A stretch of 64,000 nucleotides of DNA from Corynebacterium occultum (GCF_009734425.1 NZ_CP046455.1:1612001-1676000), one strand, 5' to 3'; counted from the stretch's first letter, positions 50,936-59,528 are shown. Made by a program: numbers and translations. Notes: generated from the sequence alone by a model not told the origin.

Positions 50936-51892
50936 ATGGATAAGCGCGATATTCACGACCTCACGACCGCCACCGCCTATGACCGCGACGGGGAGAAGCT
51001 GGGCTCCGTCAAACAGGTCTACGTCAATGACTCCACCGGGCAGCCGGATTTCGTAGAGGTCGGCCACGGCCTCTTCGGCATGAGTTCAAGCCTGGTGCCG
51101 CTGCGTGGGCACCAGCTCAGCGGCCAAGACCTGCGCCTCGCTTTCAGCAAGGACCGTATCAAGGACGCTCCGAATATTGAGGATGACACCCACCTCTCCG
51201 AAGAGGACCACGACCTCATCTACCGTCATTATGAGCTCGAGGGAGCAGAGAACCTCGAGACCTATAACGCTGACTTCCGCGACAACGAGCGTGATCTCGG
51301 AACCGACCGGGCCGCCGCTGGTGCTGCCGGAGGCGCCGCTGGTGTCGGCGGGGGCGCCGCCTTCGACCGTAAGCATGACCAGCGTGTTGACGCCGCTGAT
51401 GTCCGCGAAACCGAACAAGACCGTCTGGTTGACCGGGACGCTGCCGGCGTAGCCGGAGAGCGTGCCGACACCGGGCAGCGCACCGATGACGTTGACTCGA
51501 TGGTCCTTTCCGAGGAACGCCTGAATGTCGACAAGGAACGGGTGGAGACCGGCAAGGTCCGACTGCGCAAGTACGTCGTCCACGACACCGAGACCGTCGA
51601 GGTCCCCGTGCAGCGCGAAGAGGTGCATGTCGAACGCACCCCGGTCGATGCCGATGACACCCGCCGCGGACTGCGTGGCGAAGGCCTCGGCGAGGATGAG
51701 GTCTCGGTGACCCTCTCCGAGGAGCATGCCAATGTCACCAAGGAAACCGTACCCGTGGAAGAGGTCAGTCTCTCCAAGGAGACCGTCCGCGACACCGAGA
51801 CGGTGCACGAGGATGTCGCCCGTGAAGAGCTCGATGTCGACGGTGTCGACGGTGTCGACGGTGATATCGATGATCCCAACCTGCGTCGCTAA
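50936..51892 (+). CDS. PRC-barrel and DUF2382 (YsnF-type) domain protein
   Basis: The 318-residue, very acidic protein has an N-terminal PRC-barrel domain (residues 8-75, TATAYDRDGEKLGSVKQVYV), a Gly/Ala-rich linker (about 124-143) and a C-terminal DUF2382 domain. The latter is two tandem units of about 44 residues, SEERLNVDKERVETGKVRL... (192-235) and SEEHANVTKETVPVEEVSL... (261-303), each with a DTETV core. Such proteins are linked to general stress responses in several bacteria, but the function is unknown. It has no signal peptide or membrane helix. ATG 50936 follows AAGGAG at good spacing; the frame is open to 50858. It is monocistronic, ending at a terminator. Confidence 0.85.
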   Translation: MDKRDIHDLTTATAYDRDGEKLGSVKQVYVNDSTGQPDFVEVGHGLFGMSSSLVPLRGHQLSGQDLRLAFSKDRIKDAPNIEDDTHLSEEDHDLIYRHYELEGAENLETYNADFRDNERDLGTDRAAAGAAGGAAGVGGGAAFDRKHDQRVDAADVRETEQDRLVDRDAAGVAGERADTGQRTDDVDSMVLSEERLNVDKERVETGKVRLRKYVVHDTETVEVPVQREEVHVERTPVDADDTRRGLRGEGLGEDEVSVTLSEEHANVTKETVPVEEVSLSKETVRDTETVHEDVAREELDVDGVDGVDGDIDDPNLRR

Positions 51893-51911
51893 CCCCTGAT
51901 CCATCACCTGC

Positions 51912-51950
51912 AGGCCCTGCCAGACCAACCCGGTCCGGCAGGGCCTCTTT
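51912..51950 (+). terminator. Terminator of the PRC-barrel gene
   Basis: AGGCCCTGCC (51912-51921) pairs with GGCAGGGCCT (51937-51946), inner GACC/GGTC extends the stem, and CTTTT follows. Confidence 0.9.
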
Positions 51951-52115
51951 TCCGCTCTCCCGCTCTAAAACCCAGGCCCGCCAGAACAGCACGCGCCGAT
52001 CATGGACCTGCAGACAGCACAGATGACCGTAGCCCCTTGATCCGGGCAGTGCGCCCCTCCATCATGGAAGAACCATGAGTTTTTCCCGGAGAATGTCCCC
52101 CTGAAGGAGACGACC

Positions 52116-52859
52116 ATGATCACCACCGATGTCGCCGATGGCATTGACCTGATCTCCCATGCTCACGTGAACTGTTATCTCATCGACTCGGATGAAGGAG
52201 TCACCCTCGTCGATGCGGGACTCCCCCGCATGTGGCCCATGGTCCTCGGGGCTCTGGTCAGGCGTGGCCGACAGGCTGAGGACATCCGGGGGCTGGTGCT
52301 CACCCACGGCCACTTCGATCATGTGGGCTTCGCCCGGCATGTCCACCAGAAACTAGGTGTCCCCGTTTTCGTCCACCCACAGGATGAATATCTCGCAGCC
52401 CACCCCTATAGTTACCAACCTCAGAGCAACCGATTCCTCTACCCGCTGGCACACCCCCGCTCCCTGCCCTTGTTGGGGAGGATGGCACTTGCCGGGGCAT
52501 TGAGCATCAGGGGCATCAGCGACACCCGCGCCCTGACAACCGGTGATCCGCTGCCACTGCCCGGGTCCCCGGTAGCGATGCTCGCCCCGGGTCACACTGC
52601 TGGGCAGTGCATCCTCCACCTACCGGACCGAGACACCGTGATCAGCGGGGACGCCCTGGTGACCCTTGATCCCTACACCGGTAAACCCGGTCCTCAGATT
52701 GTGGCGTCCGCAGCCACGAAAGATACCCGTCAGGCTCTGGCCGCGCTGGATGTTCTGGTGGACACCGGGGCGACCACTGTCCTACCGGGGCATGGTGACC
52801 CCTGGGCCCACGGCGTCGACAAGGCCGTGGACCGAGCCCGCGCGATTGGGGAGCATTAA
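52116..52859 (+). CDS. MBL-fold metallo-hydrolase
   Basis: The 247-residue protein has the metallo-beta-lactamase-fold metal motif LTHGHFDHVGFA (HxHxDH, near residue 68), further ligands in APGHTAGQCILHL (His near 157) and ISGDAL (Asp near 175), and a late LPGHGDPW His. It lacks a signal peptide and extra domains. The fold covers glyoxalase II, lactonases, sulfur dioxygenases and others; the sequence does not decide among these. CTGAAGGAGACGACC precedes ATG 52116. The 3' end overlaps the annotated end of the convergent formamidase gene by 78 bp. Confidence 0.85.
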   Translation: MITTDVADGIDLISHAHVNCYLIDSDEGVTLVDAGLPRMWPMVLGALVRRGRQAEDIRGLVLTHGHFDHVGFARHVHQKLGVPVFVHPQDEYLAAHPYSYQPQSNRFLYPLAHPRSLPLLGRMALAGALSIRGISDTRALTTGDPLPLPGSPVAMLAPGHTAGQCILHLPDRDTVISGDALVTLDPYTGKPGPQIVASAATKDTRQALAALDVLVDTGATTVLPGHGDPWAHGVDKAVDRARAIGEH

Positions 52860-54215
52860 CCTCAGCGGCCGAGCAGCCCACGGAGATGACCGAAGACCGC
52901 ACTGACGGGTTGGGCTGCCTGCCCGCAGAATGTCTTCCTCCGGCAGTTGCACGGCATCGGCATGCGGGGGCTGCCGCCCAGAGACCACCTGGTGAGGGCC
53001 TTCGCTACTGGGCCGGATGTCGAAGTCGAAGATATCGGTGGGCAGATAAAGGGTGGAACAGGCATTGGGGATATCCACCACACTCGACAGATGCGCCTCA
53101 ATGGGGGCAGCGCCCAGCAGCAGATAAGCCTGCTCTCGGCTGTAGCCGAAGGCACTCAGGTAGTCGATGGCGTGCAGGCAGGCCCGTTGGTAGGCGAGGT
53201 AGGGGTCAAGGTAGCGCTGCCGGTCGTCTTCAGTGACGGAGATACCGGCGAAGGCCAGCCAGTTGTCATGACGGGGTGCGGCCTCGCCGGGGAGGAAGAT
53301 GGCGTTCTCCGACACCCGGTAGGTGGACATTCCATCCGGGATCAGGTCGACATGCAGATCCACCACCCCACCCATCTCGATGGCCCCGCAGAGGGTGATC
53401 TCCCCGTCACCCTGGGAGAAGTGCAGGTCACCCACGGAAAGGTTGGCACCTTCCACGAAGACGGGGTAAAACACCCGGCTGCCACGGGTGAGGTCCTTGA
53501 TGTCCTGGTTGCCACCATTCTCCCGCGGCGGGGTGGTCTGGGCTGCCTCCAACGCCAGACGCGCGGCCTGCTCATCGGAAACCTTCCCGAGCACCGCGCC
53601 CTTTGGCAGGGGTGGCAGAGCCAGGGGCGGTACCCGCAGCGGACGGCGTGCCACCAACTTCGCCTCCCGCTTATTCCACCGTCTCAACAACTGCTCGGAG
53701 GGGGCGGTACCCATTACCCCAGGATGCGGGGCGCCAGCGAAGGAAACACCGGGGATATGCCTCGAGGTGGCCCTGCCCTCCCGGAATTCCCAGATCGCCT
53801 TATGTGCGTCCGGGAAATGCTCGTGCAGGAAGCCACCGCCATTGGCTGGGGCGAAGATACCGGTATAACCCCACCCCTCGCCAGCCAGCGGTCCAGTCTC
53901 CCCTGCCGTGCCGACTTCACTGGTGGGCTGGACATCAACGATGTCCACCACCAGCAGGTCCCCGGGTTTGGCCCCCTCCACCCGGAAAGGCCCGGAGAGG
54001 GGATGTCCGATGTGAAAGGGGGCGGTGAGCACATCCTCGGCGGATTCATCATTGCGTATATGACCATCGAACCACTCCCGACAATCCACCCGGAAAGTCT
54101 CCCCCGGGCGGACGGTGGCCACCGCCGGGATGTCCGGATGCCAACGGTTATGGCCGAGGGGCGCCTGCTTGTGGAAGGGCTTTGTGGGATCCAGAGTGAA
54201 TAAATTTTCTCTCAT
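52782..54215 (-). CDS. Acetamidase/formamidase family protein with atypical C-terminus
   Basis: The 477-residue product matches FmdA/AmdA-type formamidases, which hydrolyse formamide or short amides to ammonia. Evidence: GHNRWHPDIPAVATVRPGET near residue 22, PLSGPFRVEGAKPGDLLVV near 73, HPGVMGTAPS near 170, FSQGDGEITLCGAIEMGG near 275, and SVVDIPNACSTLYLPTDIF near 380. The family usually ends soon after IFDFDIRPS (residue 395 here). The last ~75 residues have no resemblance to the family and run 78 bp into the opposite gene. A second frame over the same DNA stops at 52862, just past the neighbour's stop, so a frameshift near 52950-53010 is possible. The start ATG 54215 is 8 nt after TACGCT. 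Confidence 0.82.
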   Translation of the reverse strand: MRENLFTLDPTKPFHKQAPLGHNRWHPDIPAVATVRPGETFRVDCREWFDGHIRNDESAEDVLTAPFHIGHPLSGPFRVEGAKPGDLLVVDIVDVQPTSEVGTAGETGPLAGEGWGYTGIFAPANGGGFLHEHFPDAHKAIWEFREGRATSRHIPGVSFAGAPHPGVMGTAPSEQLLRRWNKREAKLVARRPLRVPPLALPPLPKGAVLGKVSDEQAARLALEAAQTTPPRENGGNQDIKDLTRGSRVFYPVFVEGANLSVGDLHFSQGDGEITLCGAIEMGGVVDLHVDLIPDGMSTYRVSENAIFLPGEAAPRHDNWLAFAGISVTEDDRQRYLDPYLAYQRACLHAIDYLSAFGYSREQAYLLLGAAPIEAHLSSVVDIPNACSTLYLPTDIFDFDIRPSSEGPHQVVSGRQPPHADAVQLPEEDILRAGSPTRQCGLRSSPWAARPLRLMLPNRAGSVHGLVDAVGPGVTMPR

Positions 54216-54223
54216 GCACCCTT

Positions 54224-54229
54224 AGCGTA
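54224..54229 (-). promoter_or_regulatory. Candidate -10 box for a leaderless formamidase transcript
   Basis: TACGCT on the minus strand ends 8 nt before ATG 54215. An AAGGG between them could alternatively act as a close ribosome site. Confidence 0.35.
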
Positions 54230-54303
54230 GAGGAGAAAAGTGACCTGGAGCACCCCCTTGGCGGGTCAGGCTGCGACACCCAGAAACCACCCGACACCCA
54301 GCG

Positions 54304-56325
54304 CTAGCCGATATGGATCGGGTCCACCTGAATCCGCAACGGCAGATCATCCTTACGGGCGGCACGCGCCACCATCGCTGAGCGCAACGCCCGACCCAGT
54401 TCAGAGCGCGGCCCCAAGGGGGTACGGATCAGCAGTCGCTGCGGGGGCCCATACTTTCTCTCGTCATATTCCCCCGGCAAACTCACCCCAGGCGGCAGAT
54501 CCACCGGACCCAGCACCTCAGAGTTCTCCGGCAGATCCACCAGCTCCATGAAATGGTCCAGGGCGACCATGGCACCGTCCACAGCAGCCATATGCACCGA
54601 GGGTGGGAAAGCCACCTCCCGGCGCTGCGCCAGCTCCGCGGCCGCGGCACCCACCATGTCCCAACGGATCAGATGCTGCACCACCGCCAGACCAGGATCA
54701 GCCACCACAATCACCTCCCCACCCAGGGAACGGGACTTCACATGGGTGGCCACCGCCGCCCATTTACCCAGGGTCTCCTCCGTGGCACGCAGATCCTGCC
54801 TGCCCAACAGCGCCCAGGTATCCAACAACAGCGCCGCACCATAAGTACCGCCCAGAATGCGGGGCTCCGCCCCGGGCGTGGCGATCACCAACCTCGGGCC
54901 GTGCTCCAGGGTGTCCAGAACTCGATTACCACCCGAGGTGTTGACCTTCACCCCGGGAAAGGCCCTGCCCAGTTCCTCCGCGGTACGTTGCGCACCCAAC
55001 ACCACCGCCCGCAGCTTCGTGGAACCACACTCCCCACAGCGGTAGCGAGAATCCGGCCGACCGCACCAACGACAGGTCGGCATGGAAGCCAACCCCTCCC
55101 CAGAGGGCAGTCCGAGCGGGCCGTTGCAGTGTCGGCAGCGCGCCGGGGTGCGGCAGGTGCCGCAGGCCAGGGTGGGTACATAACCCTTGCGGGGTACCTG
55201 AATCAGCACCGGGTCTTTGCGCCCCAGGGCGTTGCGCAGGGCATCGAAGGCGATCTTGGGGATGCGGGCGGAACGTGCCAGGGGATCGCGTTCGAGTTCG
55301 AAGTCGGTCTCCCCCACCGCCCGGATCCAGGGCATCCGGGCGCGCAGCGTATCACGCGGGGCGACCAGATCATGGGCCCAACCGGATTCGACCAGCAGCT
55401 GGGTTTCGGCGGTGCGGGAATGCCCGGCCAGGATCAGGGAACAGCCCTCCTGCACCGAGCGGGTGGTCAACACTTCCCGGGCATGCGGATAAGGGGACCG
55501 GGGGTCCACCAGGTTCTCATCACCGTCATTGAGCAGGATCGCCAGGCGAAGATTGTGCACCGGGGCGAAAGCGGCACTGCGGGTGCCGATCACCAGGCGC
55601 CCCTGCCCGGAGAGCACCGAGAGATAACGCCGGTAGCGGGCCTGAGGGCCGAGTCCGGAGTTAAGCACCGTGATCTGTTTGGCCGCCAGAATCTCACGCA
55701 GCGCCTCTTCCAGCTGATCAACATCCCGCTGATCCGGGACCACCACCAGGGCACCACCCCCGTCGATGACGACCTTGGCAGCCAGTGCCGCAATGGCGGT
55801 GGCCCAGTCCCCACCGGGGGCGATCTGCCAGGCAGCCCGCGCGGTGACGCCCCCCAGGACCGCCTCCACGAAGGACTGTCCGTGGTGGTACACCGCCCAG
55901 GCGGAGAGATCGGGTTCGGAGTACTCCCCCAGCTCCTCCCAACTGGTGCTGACATCGGAGTTCTCCGCCTGGGCATGGCGGGAAGGAATCGCGGAACGGA
56001 TGATGTCGGAACGGACCCCGCCATAACGCTGGGCCAGGGCCTCCACCAGGTTGCGGGTCTGTTCCGGGAAAACCACCACAGGTGAGATCACCCGCTCCAG
56101 CCACATCAAGCGGCCTTCATGCTCGGTGTCATGGGTGCGGTCGATGACCAGAGCGTCGACAAGCCGACCGCCGAAGCGGACCCGGACCCGGACACCGGGC
56201 TGAACCTCGGAGTCCTGTTCGGAGTCGATGCGGTAGTCGAAGAGCCGGTCGAGGTGGGCCAGGCCCAGAAGTGGAAGAACCCGCGCCACCGACTTCGTGG
56301 AAGCGGGGACGCGGGGTGAAGCCAT
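54304..56325 (-). CDS. priA: PriA-like primosomal protein without helicase motifs
   Basis: The 673-residue protein has the PriA architecture: an N-terminal DNA 3'-end binding domain (VLPLLGLAHLDRLFDYRI, GVRVRVRFGGRLVDALV) and, inside the helicase region, an eight-cysteine zinc domain (CGTC, CRHC, CRWC, CGEC, residues about 386-442). The ATPase motifs are degenerate: the Walker A region reads WQIAPGGDWATAIAAL (no GKT), the DEEH box is replaced by LAILLNDGDENL, and motif III by ILAGHSRTAET. Actinobacterial PriA proteins are known to lack detectable helicase motifs. A structural role in replication restart is inferred. It starts 11 bp after the metK stop. Confidence 0.9.
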   Translation of the reverse strand: MASPRVPASTKSVARVLPLLGLAHLDRLFDYRIDSEQDSEVQPGVRVRVRFGGRLVDALVIDRTHDTEHEGRLMWLERVISPVVVFPEQTRNLVEALAQRYGGVRSDIIRSAIPSRHAQAENSDVSTSWEELGEYSEPDLSAWAVYHHGQSFVEAVLGGVTARAAWQIAPGGDWATAIAALAAKVVIDGGGALVVVPDQRDVDQLEEALREILAAKQITVLNSGLGPQARYRRYLSVLSGQGRLVIGTRSAAFAPVHNLRLAILLNDGDENLVDPRSPYPHAREVLTTRSVQEGCSLILAGHSRTAETQLLVESGWAHDLVAPRDTLRARMPWIRAVGETDFELERDPLARSARIPKIAFDALRNALGRKDPVLIQVPRKGYVPTLACGTCRTPARCRHCNGPLGLPSGEGLASMPTCRWCGRPDSRYRCGECGSTKLRAVVLGAQRTAEELGRAFPGVKVNTSGGNRVLDTLEHGPRLVIATPGAEPRILGGTYGAALLLDTWALLGRQDLRATEETLGKWAAVATHVKSRSLGGEVIVVADPGLAVVQHLIRWDMVGAAAAELAQRREVAFPPSVHMAAVDGAMVALDHFMELVDLPENSEVLGPVDLPPGVSLPGEYDERKYGPPQRLLIRTPLGPRSELGRALRSAMVARAARKDDLPLRIQVDPIHIG

Positions 56326-56336
56326 GAGAGCTTAGT

Positions 56337-57551
56337 TTACAGACCCGCAGCCTGGCGCAGCTGATCGGTGCGATCAGTGCGCTCCCAGGGCAGGTCCACA
56401 TCGGTACGCCCGAAGTGGCCGTAGGCGGCGGTGGCGGCGTAGATGGGGCGCAGCAGATCCAATTCGCGGATGATCGCAGTGGGACGCAGGTCAAAGACCT
56501 CCCGCACGGCAGCCTGGATCTTCTCATCGTCCAGCCCCTCCTGGGCCGTGCCAAAGGTCTCCACGTAGAGGCCCACCGGCTTGGCCCGACCAATGGCGTA
56601 GGCGACCTGCACCTCAGCACGCTCCGCCAGACCGGCGGCGACGATGTTCTTGGCCACCCAACGCATGGCGTAGGCGGCGGAACGGTCCACCTTGCTCGGA
56701 TCCTTGCCGGAGAAGGCACCACCGCCGTGGCGGGCCATGCCGCCGTAGGTGTCGACGATGATCTTGCGGCCGGTCAGACCGGCATCACCCATCGGGCCGC
56801 CGAGAATGAAGGAACCAGAAGGGTTGACCAGCAGGGTCAGGTCTTCGGTGTAGTACTTCTCCAGGTCAGCTTCCTTGATCACCCACTCCAGGACATGCTC
56901 GCGCAGCTGCTCGGCCAACCAGTCCTGGGTGACCTCCGGATCATGCTGGGTGGAGATGACCACGGTGTCCAGATGGGAAGGGGTGTCGCCTTCATAGGCG
57001 AAGGTGACCTGCGTCTTGCCGTCCGGACGCAGGTTGGGGACGATGCCCTCCTTGCGGACCTGGGTCAGGCGGTGCGCCAGGCGGTGCGCCAGAGCAATCG
57101 GCAGCGGCATGTACTCCGGAGTCTCCTGGGAGGCATAACCGAACATCAGGCCCTGATCGCCGGCACCCGCCCGGTCATCATCCTCGAATTCATCGCCGGA
57201 ACGAACCTCGTGGGAGTTGTCCACACCATGGCCGATCTCCGGGGACTGCTCCCCGATCGCAATGTTCACGCCACAGGTGCTGCCGTCGAAACCGACCTCG
57301 GAGGAGGTGAAACCGATCTCGGTGAGCTTCTCGCGGACCAGCGCGGGGATCTCGACGTAGGCAGAGGTGCGGACCTCACCGACGACGTGCACCTGACCGG
57401 TGGTCACCAGAGTTTCGACCGCCACGCGAGCGTGGGGGTCCTTCGCCAGAATCGCATCGAGAACGGTGTCGGAGATGGCGTCGCAGATCTTGTCGGGGTG
57501 GCCCTCGGTCACGGACTCACTGGTGAACAGGCGCACTGCGGTATTTACCAC
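56337..57551 (-). CDS. metK: S-adenosylmethionine synthetase
   Basis: MetK makes S-adenosylmethionine from methionine and ATP. The 404-residue protein has the N-terminal [18 protein letters not shown], the signature [12 protein letters not shown] near residue 130, and the P-loop-like [21 protein letters not shown] near 275. The start is GTG 57551 ([12 protein letters not shown]), 8 nt after AGGA; a frame to 57575 is open but unsupported. Its promoter region holds a perfect TAGAC-N6-GTCTA site, the operator of the sulfur-metabolism repressor McbR of Corynebacterium. Confidence 0.97.
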   Translation of the reverse strand: MVNTAVRLFTSESVTEGHPDKICDAISDTVLDAILAKDPHARVAVETLVTTGQVHVVGEVRTSAYVEIPALVREKLTEIGFTSSEVGFDGSTCGVNIAIGEQSPEIGHGVDNSHEVRSGDEFEDDDRAGAGDQGLMFGYASQETPEYMPLPIALAHRLAHRLTQVRKEGIVPNLRPDGKTQVTFAYEGDTPSHLDTVVISTQHDPEVTQDWLAEQLREHVLEWVIKEADLEKYYTEDLTLLVNPSGSFILGGPMGDAGLTGRKIIVDTYGGMARHGGGAFSGKDPSKVDRSAAYAMRWVAKNIVAAGLAERAEVQVAYAIGRAKPVGLYVETFGTAQEGLDDEKIQAAVREVFDLRPTAIIRELDLLRPIYAATAAYGHFGRTDVDLPWERTDRTDQLRQAAGL

Positions 57552-57603
57552 GAAATCATTCCTAACATGGGTCAATCAACCTAATTTGGATACCTGAACA
57601 GGT

Positions 57604-57619
57604 TAGACCAAGCGGTCTA
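57604..57619. promoter_or_regulatory. McbR-type operator upstream of metK
   Basis: TAGACC-AAGC-GGTCTA is a perfect palindrome that fits the published C. glutamicum McbR consensus TAGAC-N6-GTCTA. It lies 53 bp upstream of the metK start codon. McbR is a TetR-type repressor of methionine and cysteine genes, released by S-adenosylhomocysteine. Its gene is not in the window. Confidence 0.8.
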
Positions 57620-57681
57620 GATTAGCAACGAGGAGGCATACTGCTCAGGCCAGCCGAAGCTAGCTACGGAAGCCCCCAAGG

Positions 57682-58968
57682 TTACTCCTGCCCAATCCTC
57701 AGCTCATCGACCGCCGCCAGGATCTGTGCCGCCACCACCTGCTTAGAACCATCTTCAATCTCGGTGACCTGGGGAGATGCCGGATCCTCCGAACGTGCCA
57801 GCAGCCAACCACGGTTCCGCTTCTGCCCGAACACCTTATCAGCGCCCACCTCATTGCACATCAGCAGATCACAACCCTTGCGCCCCAGCTTCTGGGTCGC
57901 CAGCTCCAGGGCAGAATGCTCCGGATCACCGGTTTCCGCGGCGAAACCGACAATCACCGTCGAGGCCGGAATTTTCCCCGCTGACCGGTCCTGCACCAGG
58001 GTGCGCAGAATATCCGGGTTCTCCACCATGCTCAGGGTCTGCAGGGAATCCTCGTTCCGACCCTTCTTCATCTTGGCGGTGGCCTGGGTATCCGGGCGGA
58101 AATCGGCCACCGCTGCCGCCATGATCACCAGATCCTGCACCGGGGCATGCTTCGCGACGGCCGCGGCCATCTCCGCGGTGGACACCACCGGCAGGACCCT
58201 CGCCCCGGGGGGTGTCGGGAGCTCGTCGACATTCCCGACGATCAGCGTCACCTCGGCACCACGCTGCACCGCCACCTCAGCCAGGGCATAACCCTGCCGG
58301 CCGGAGGAGCGGTTACCCACGTAACGGACCGGGTCAATATTTTCCTGGGTACCACCGGCCGTGATCAGCACCTTCTTGCCCACCCAGTCATACTTCGGGA
58401 CCTGCCCATCCAGCACAGTGCGCACCAGCTCCGCGATCTGCTCCGGCTCCGGCAGACGCCCCGGGCCGGTGTCCTTGCCTGTCAGCCGGCCATGGGCCGG
58501 TTCCATGACGATGATGCCACGCTCCCGCAGCAGGGAAACATTCGCGCGGGTGGCCGGGTTCCACCACATCTCGGTGTGCATCGCCGGAACCAGGATCACC
58601 GGACAGGTGGCCACCAGCAGGGTCGCCGTCAACAGATCATCCGCCCTACCCGCAGCCACCCGGGCCATGAAGTCCGCGGTGGCCGGAGCCACCACAATGG
58701 CCTCCGCCTCCTGACCGACCCGAACATGCTGCACCTCCTCCACCGCATCAAAGACAGTGGTGGAAACCGGATTGCCGGACAGGGCCTCAAAGGTTGCGGC
58801 CCCGACGAATCTCAGGGCACTGTCCGTGGGCACCACCCGGACATCATCCCCGTATTCCTTGAGATCACGGACCAGATGGCACGCCTTATATGCGGCGATG
58901 CCGCCGGCCACTCCGACCACAATCTTCCGGCCGAGTTCCTCGGGCTGCTGCTTCACTTTATTGTGCAC
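57682..58968 (-). CDS. coaBC: Bifunctional phosphopantothenoylcysteine decarboxylase/synthase
   Basis: The N-terminal CoaC (to about residue 190) is an FMN-dependent decarboxylase: VGVAGGIAAYKACHLVRDL at the start, VVAPATADFMARVAAGRADD near 92, and MHTEMWWNPATRANV near 125. The C-terminal CoaB is the CTP-dependent synthase: GGTQENIDPVRYVGNRSSG near 212, VVSTAEMAAAVAKHAP and AAAVADFRPDTQATAKMKKG near 285. Together they make 4'-phosphopantetheine for coenzyme A. In CoaC the loop usually holding the conserved Cys reads RLTGKDTGPGRLPEP. The start is uncertain between GTG 58968 and GTG 58956. Confidence 0.95.
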   Translation of the reverse strand: MHNKVKQQPEELGRKIVVGVAGGIAAYKACHLVRDLKEYGDDVRVVPTDSALRFVGAATFEALSGNPVSTTVFDAVEEVQHVRVGQEAEAIVVAPATADFMARVAAGRADDLLTATLLVATCPVILVPAMHTEMWWNPATRANVSLLRERGIIVMEPAHGRLTGKDTGPGRLPEPEQIAELVRTVLDGQVPKYDWVGKKVLITAGGTQENIDPVRYVGNRSSGRQGYALAEVAVQRGAEVTLIVGNVDELPTPPGARVLPVVSTAEMAAAVAKHAPVQDLVIMAAAVADFRPDTQATAKMKKGRNEDSLQTLSMVENPDILRTLVQDRSAGKIPASTVIVGFAAETGDPEHSALELATQKLGRKGCDLLMCNEVGADKVFGQKRNRGWLLARSEDPASPQVTEIEDGSKQVVAAQILAAVDELRIGQE

Positions 58969-59061
58969 CTCACCTGCGCGGATAAGTTCCGGGGTCTTTC
59001 CCCGCCCGCAAGCCTACCGAGAAGCCCTCTCATCATCCGGCATGCGGGGAGCCCAGGAAGG

Positions 59062-59120
59062 AGAAAACCCCGGTTCTCCCCCACCATCCCCTTGAGGGGA
59101 TGGACAGGAAAAACCGGGGT
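59062..59120 (-). terminator. Nested hairpins downstream of rpoZ
   Basis: Outer arms ACCCCGGTT (59067-59075) and AACCGGGGT (59112-59120) enclose a perfect inner hairpin CCATCCCC/GGGGATGG (59084-59091 and 59096-59103). On the minus strand TTTT follows the outer stem. It likely ends the mihF-gmk-rpoZ transcript before coaBC. Confidence 0.75.
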
Positions 59121-59161
59121 CCGGTGCCAGAGCGGTGCGGACACCGCTCAGCTTTTAAAAG

Positions 59162-59443
59162 CTACTGGCCTTCCTCGTGATCGAGGAGACCTGCATCGAT
59201 CTCGCGGAGCGCGATCGACAGCGGCTTCTCCCCGGGTTCCGGGGTGACCAGCGGTCCGATGAACTCGAACACGCCTTCATCTGCCTGCTGGTAGTAGCTG
59301 TTGATCTGACGCGCGCGCTTAGCTGCGAAGATCGCCAGGGCGTACTTGGAGGAGACCTTTTCCAGGAGCGAGTCGATCGGCGGAGAGGTAATACCGATCG
59401 GCGGATCGAACACAGCCTGGGTCTCATTGCTCACGTTGCTCAC
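59162..59443 (-). CDS. rpoZ: RNA polymerase omega subunit
   Basis: The 93-residue protein matches actinobacterial omega: [35 protein letters not shown] and the C-terminal [16 protein letters not shown]. It aids assembly of the beta' subunit. GTG 59443 has AAAGG 7 nt upstream; the frame extends to 59491 without support. It follows gmk, as in most bacteria. Confidence 0.95.
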   Translation of the reverse strand: MSNVSNETQAVFDPPIGITSPPIDSLLEKVSSKYALAIFAAKRARQINSYYQQADEGVFEFIGPLVTPEPGEKPLSIALREIDAGLLDHEEGQ

Positions 59444-59483
59444 GTAGCACCCTTTCACTGGGGATTGCGGAAAATACTTGGGT

Positions 59484-59509
59484 GGCAGCATCCCCTAAAG
59501 GGTGCTGCC
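59484..59509. repeat. Inverted repeat in the gmk-rpoZ spacer
   Basis: GGCAGCATCCC (59484-59494) pairs with GGGTGCTGCC (59500-59509) with one bulged base. It lacks a T tract and may serve message processing between gmk and rpoZ. Confidence 0.5.
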
Positions 59510-59528
59510 TCACCACGGCCGGTGGTGC

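Noticed and set aside
51086..51928. 280-codon minus-strand frame opposite the PRC-barrel gene
   Set aside because: The plus-strand gene has a good ribosome site, recognised domains and a terminator; the antisense frame has none of these.
54553..56085. 510-codon plus-strand frame antisense to priA
   Set aside because: Same shadow effect; priA has recognisable domains and zinc cysteines on the other strand.
57552..57681. SAM riboswitch before metK
   Set aside because: The 130-bp spacer shows only the McbR-type palindrome, no SAM-I/SAM-II-like stems or terminator.
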